Assembly (NCBI GenBank): GCA_020441545.1
Contig: JAGRLZ010000007.1
Span: 1-32,769 of the forward strand
Origin: Xanthobacteraceae bacterium
GTDB taxonomy: Bacteria > Pseudomonadota > Alphaproteobacteria > Rhizobiales > Xanthobacteraceae
Reading direction: 5' to 3'
Length of the DNA: 32,769 nt
The notes beneath the pieces were generated by a model. That model had not been told where the DNA came from and did no database searches. It saw nothing but the letters and a program-made list of their open reading frames with translations. The translations under genes and the position numbers were made by a program. This document shows, piece after piece, positions 32,698 to 32,769 of the stretch. How positions within the stretch are numbered: position 1 is the stretch's first letter; every line of letters begins with the position of its first letter.

Positions 32698-32769
32698 GAC
32701 GCGGGCGGGTGCGGTCGCGGGCCGGGGCGGTGGCGGCCGGGTGCCGGCTTGCGCGGATTTTCTCGAGCC

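Larger units (their letters stand above)
32301..32769. other. Non-coding region upstream of the polysaccharide operon
   Basis: 469 bases to the window edge without a convincing gene; short open frames here have no ribosome binding site and Arg/Pro-rich, unconserved-looking products. It should hold the promoter of the algD-like operon, but I cannot define -35/-10 boxes with confidence. The part nearest the gene (32301-32400) is AT-richer than its surroundings. An inverted repeat lies at 32368-32387 and paired GTTAAC sites at 32668-32697 (listed separately). Confidence 0.6.

Overview
The window is GC-rich DNA from an alphaproteobacterium, most likely of the Bradyrhizobium/Rhodopseudomonas group (Nitrobacteraceae). 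This placement is inferred from base composition, the Urt/urea carboxylase gene order and the style of the proteins; no rRNA or other marker gene is present. It reads as ordinary chromosome: no tRNA, rRNA, transposase, integrase or CRISPR array was seen.

Region 1 (1-12.3 kb, minus strand) is a nitrogen-scavenging block. Transcribed from high to low coordinates it holds urtA-urtB-urtC-urtD-urtE (urea ABC transporter), then uca (biotin-dependent urea carboxylase) and atzF (allophanate hydrolase). Together they import urea and split it to ammonia and CO2 with ATP and no nickel urease. Two close matches to the sigma-54 (-24/-12) promoter consensus lie just upstream of urtA and of uca, which suggests NtrC/RpoN control of uptake and breakdown from two transcripts. 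The 5' end of a CoA ligase gene lies at the left edge.

Region 2 (12.0-15.6 kb) holds a small unknown gene, a TetR-type regulator whose start codon abuts four perfect 12-bp repeats, an MFS transporter and a metallo-beta-lactamase-fold hydrolase.

Region 3 (15.6-32.3 kb) is a Wzx/Wzy-type exopolysaccharide locus. It contains a chain-length protein whose tyrosine-kinase domain has lost Walker A, a GINT1-type propeller protein, a secreted GH5 glycosidase, a VpsF-like polymerase, three GT4 glycosyltransferases, a CapK/PaaK-like adenylating enzyme, a Wzx flippase, a heparinase II/III-type lyase, and an AlgD-type GDP-mannose dehydrogenase. The AlgD-type enzyme plus the lyase suggest a uronic-acid (possibly mannuronate) polymer. 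No initiating phosphoglycosyl transferase or outer-membrane exporter is inside the window, so the locus must continue or be completed elsewhere. The final 469 bases are a non-coding upstream region with possible regulatory repeats.
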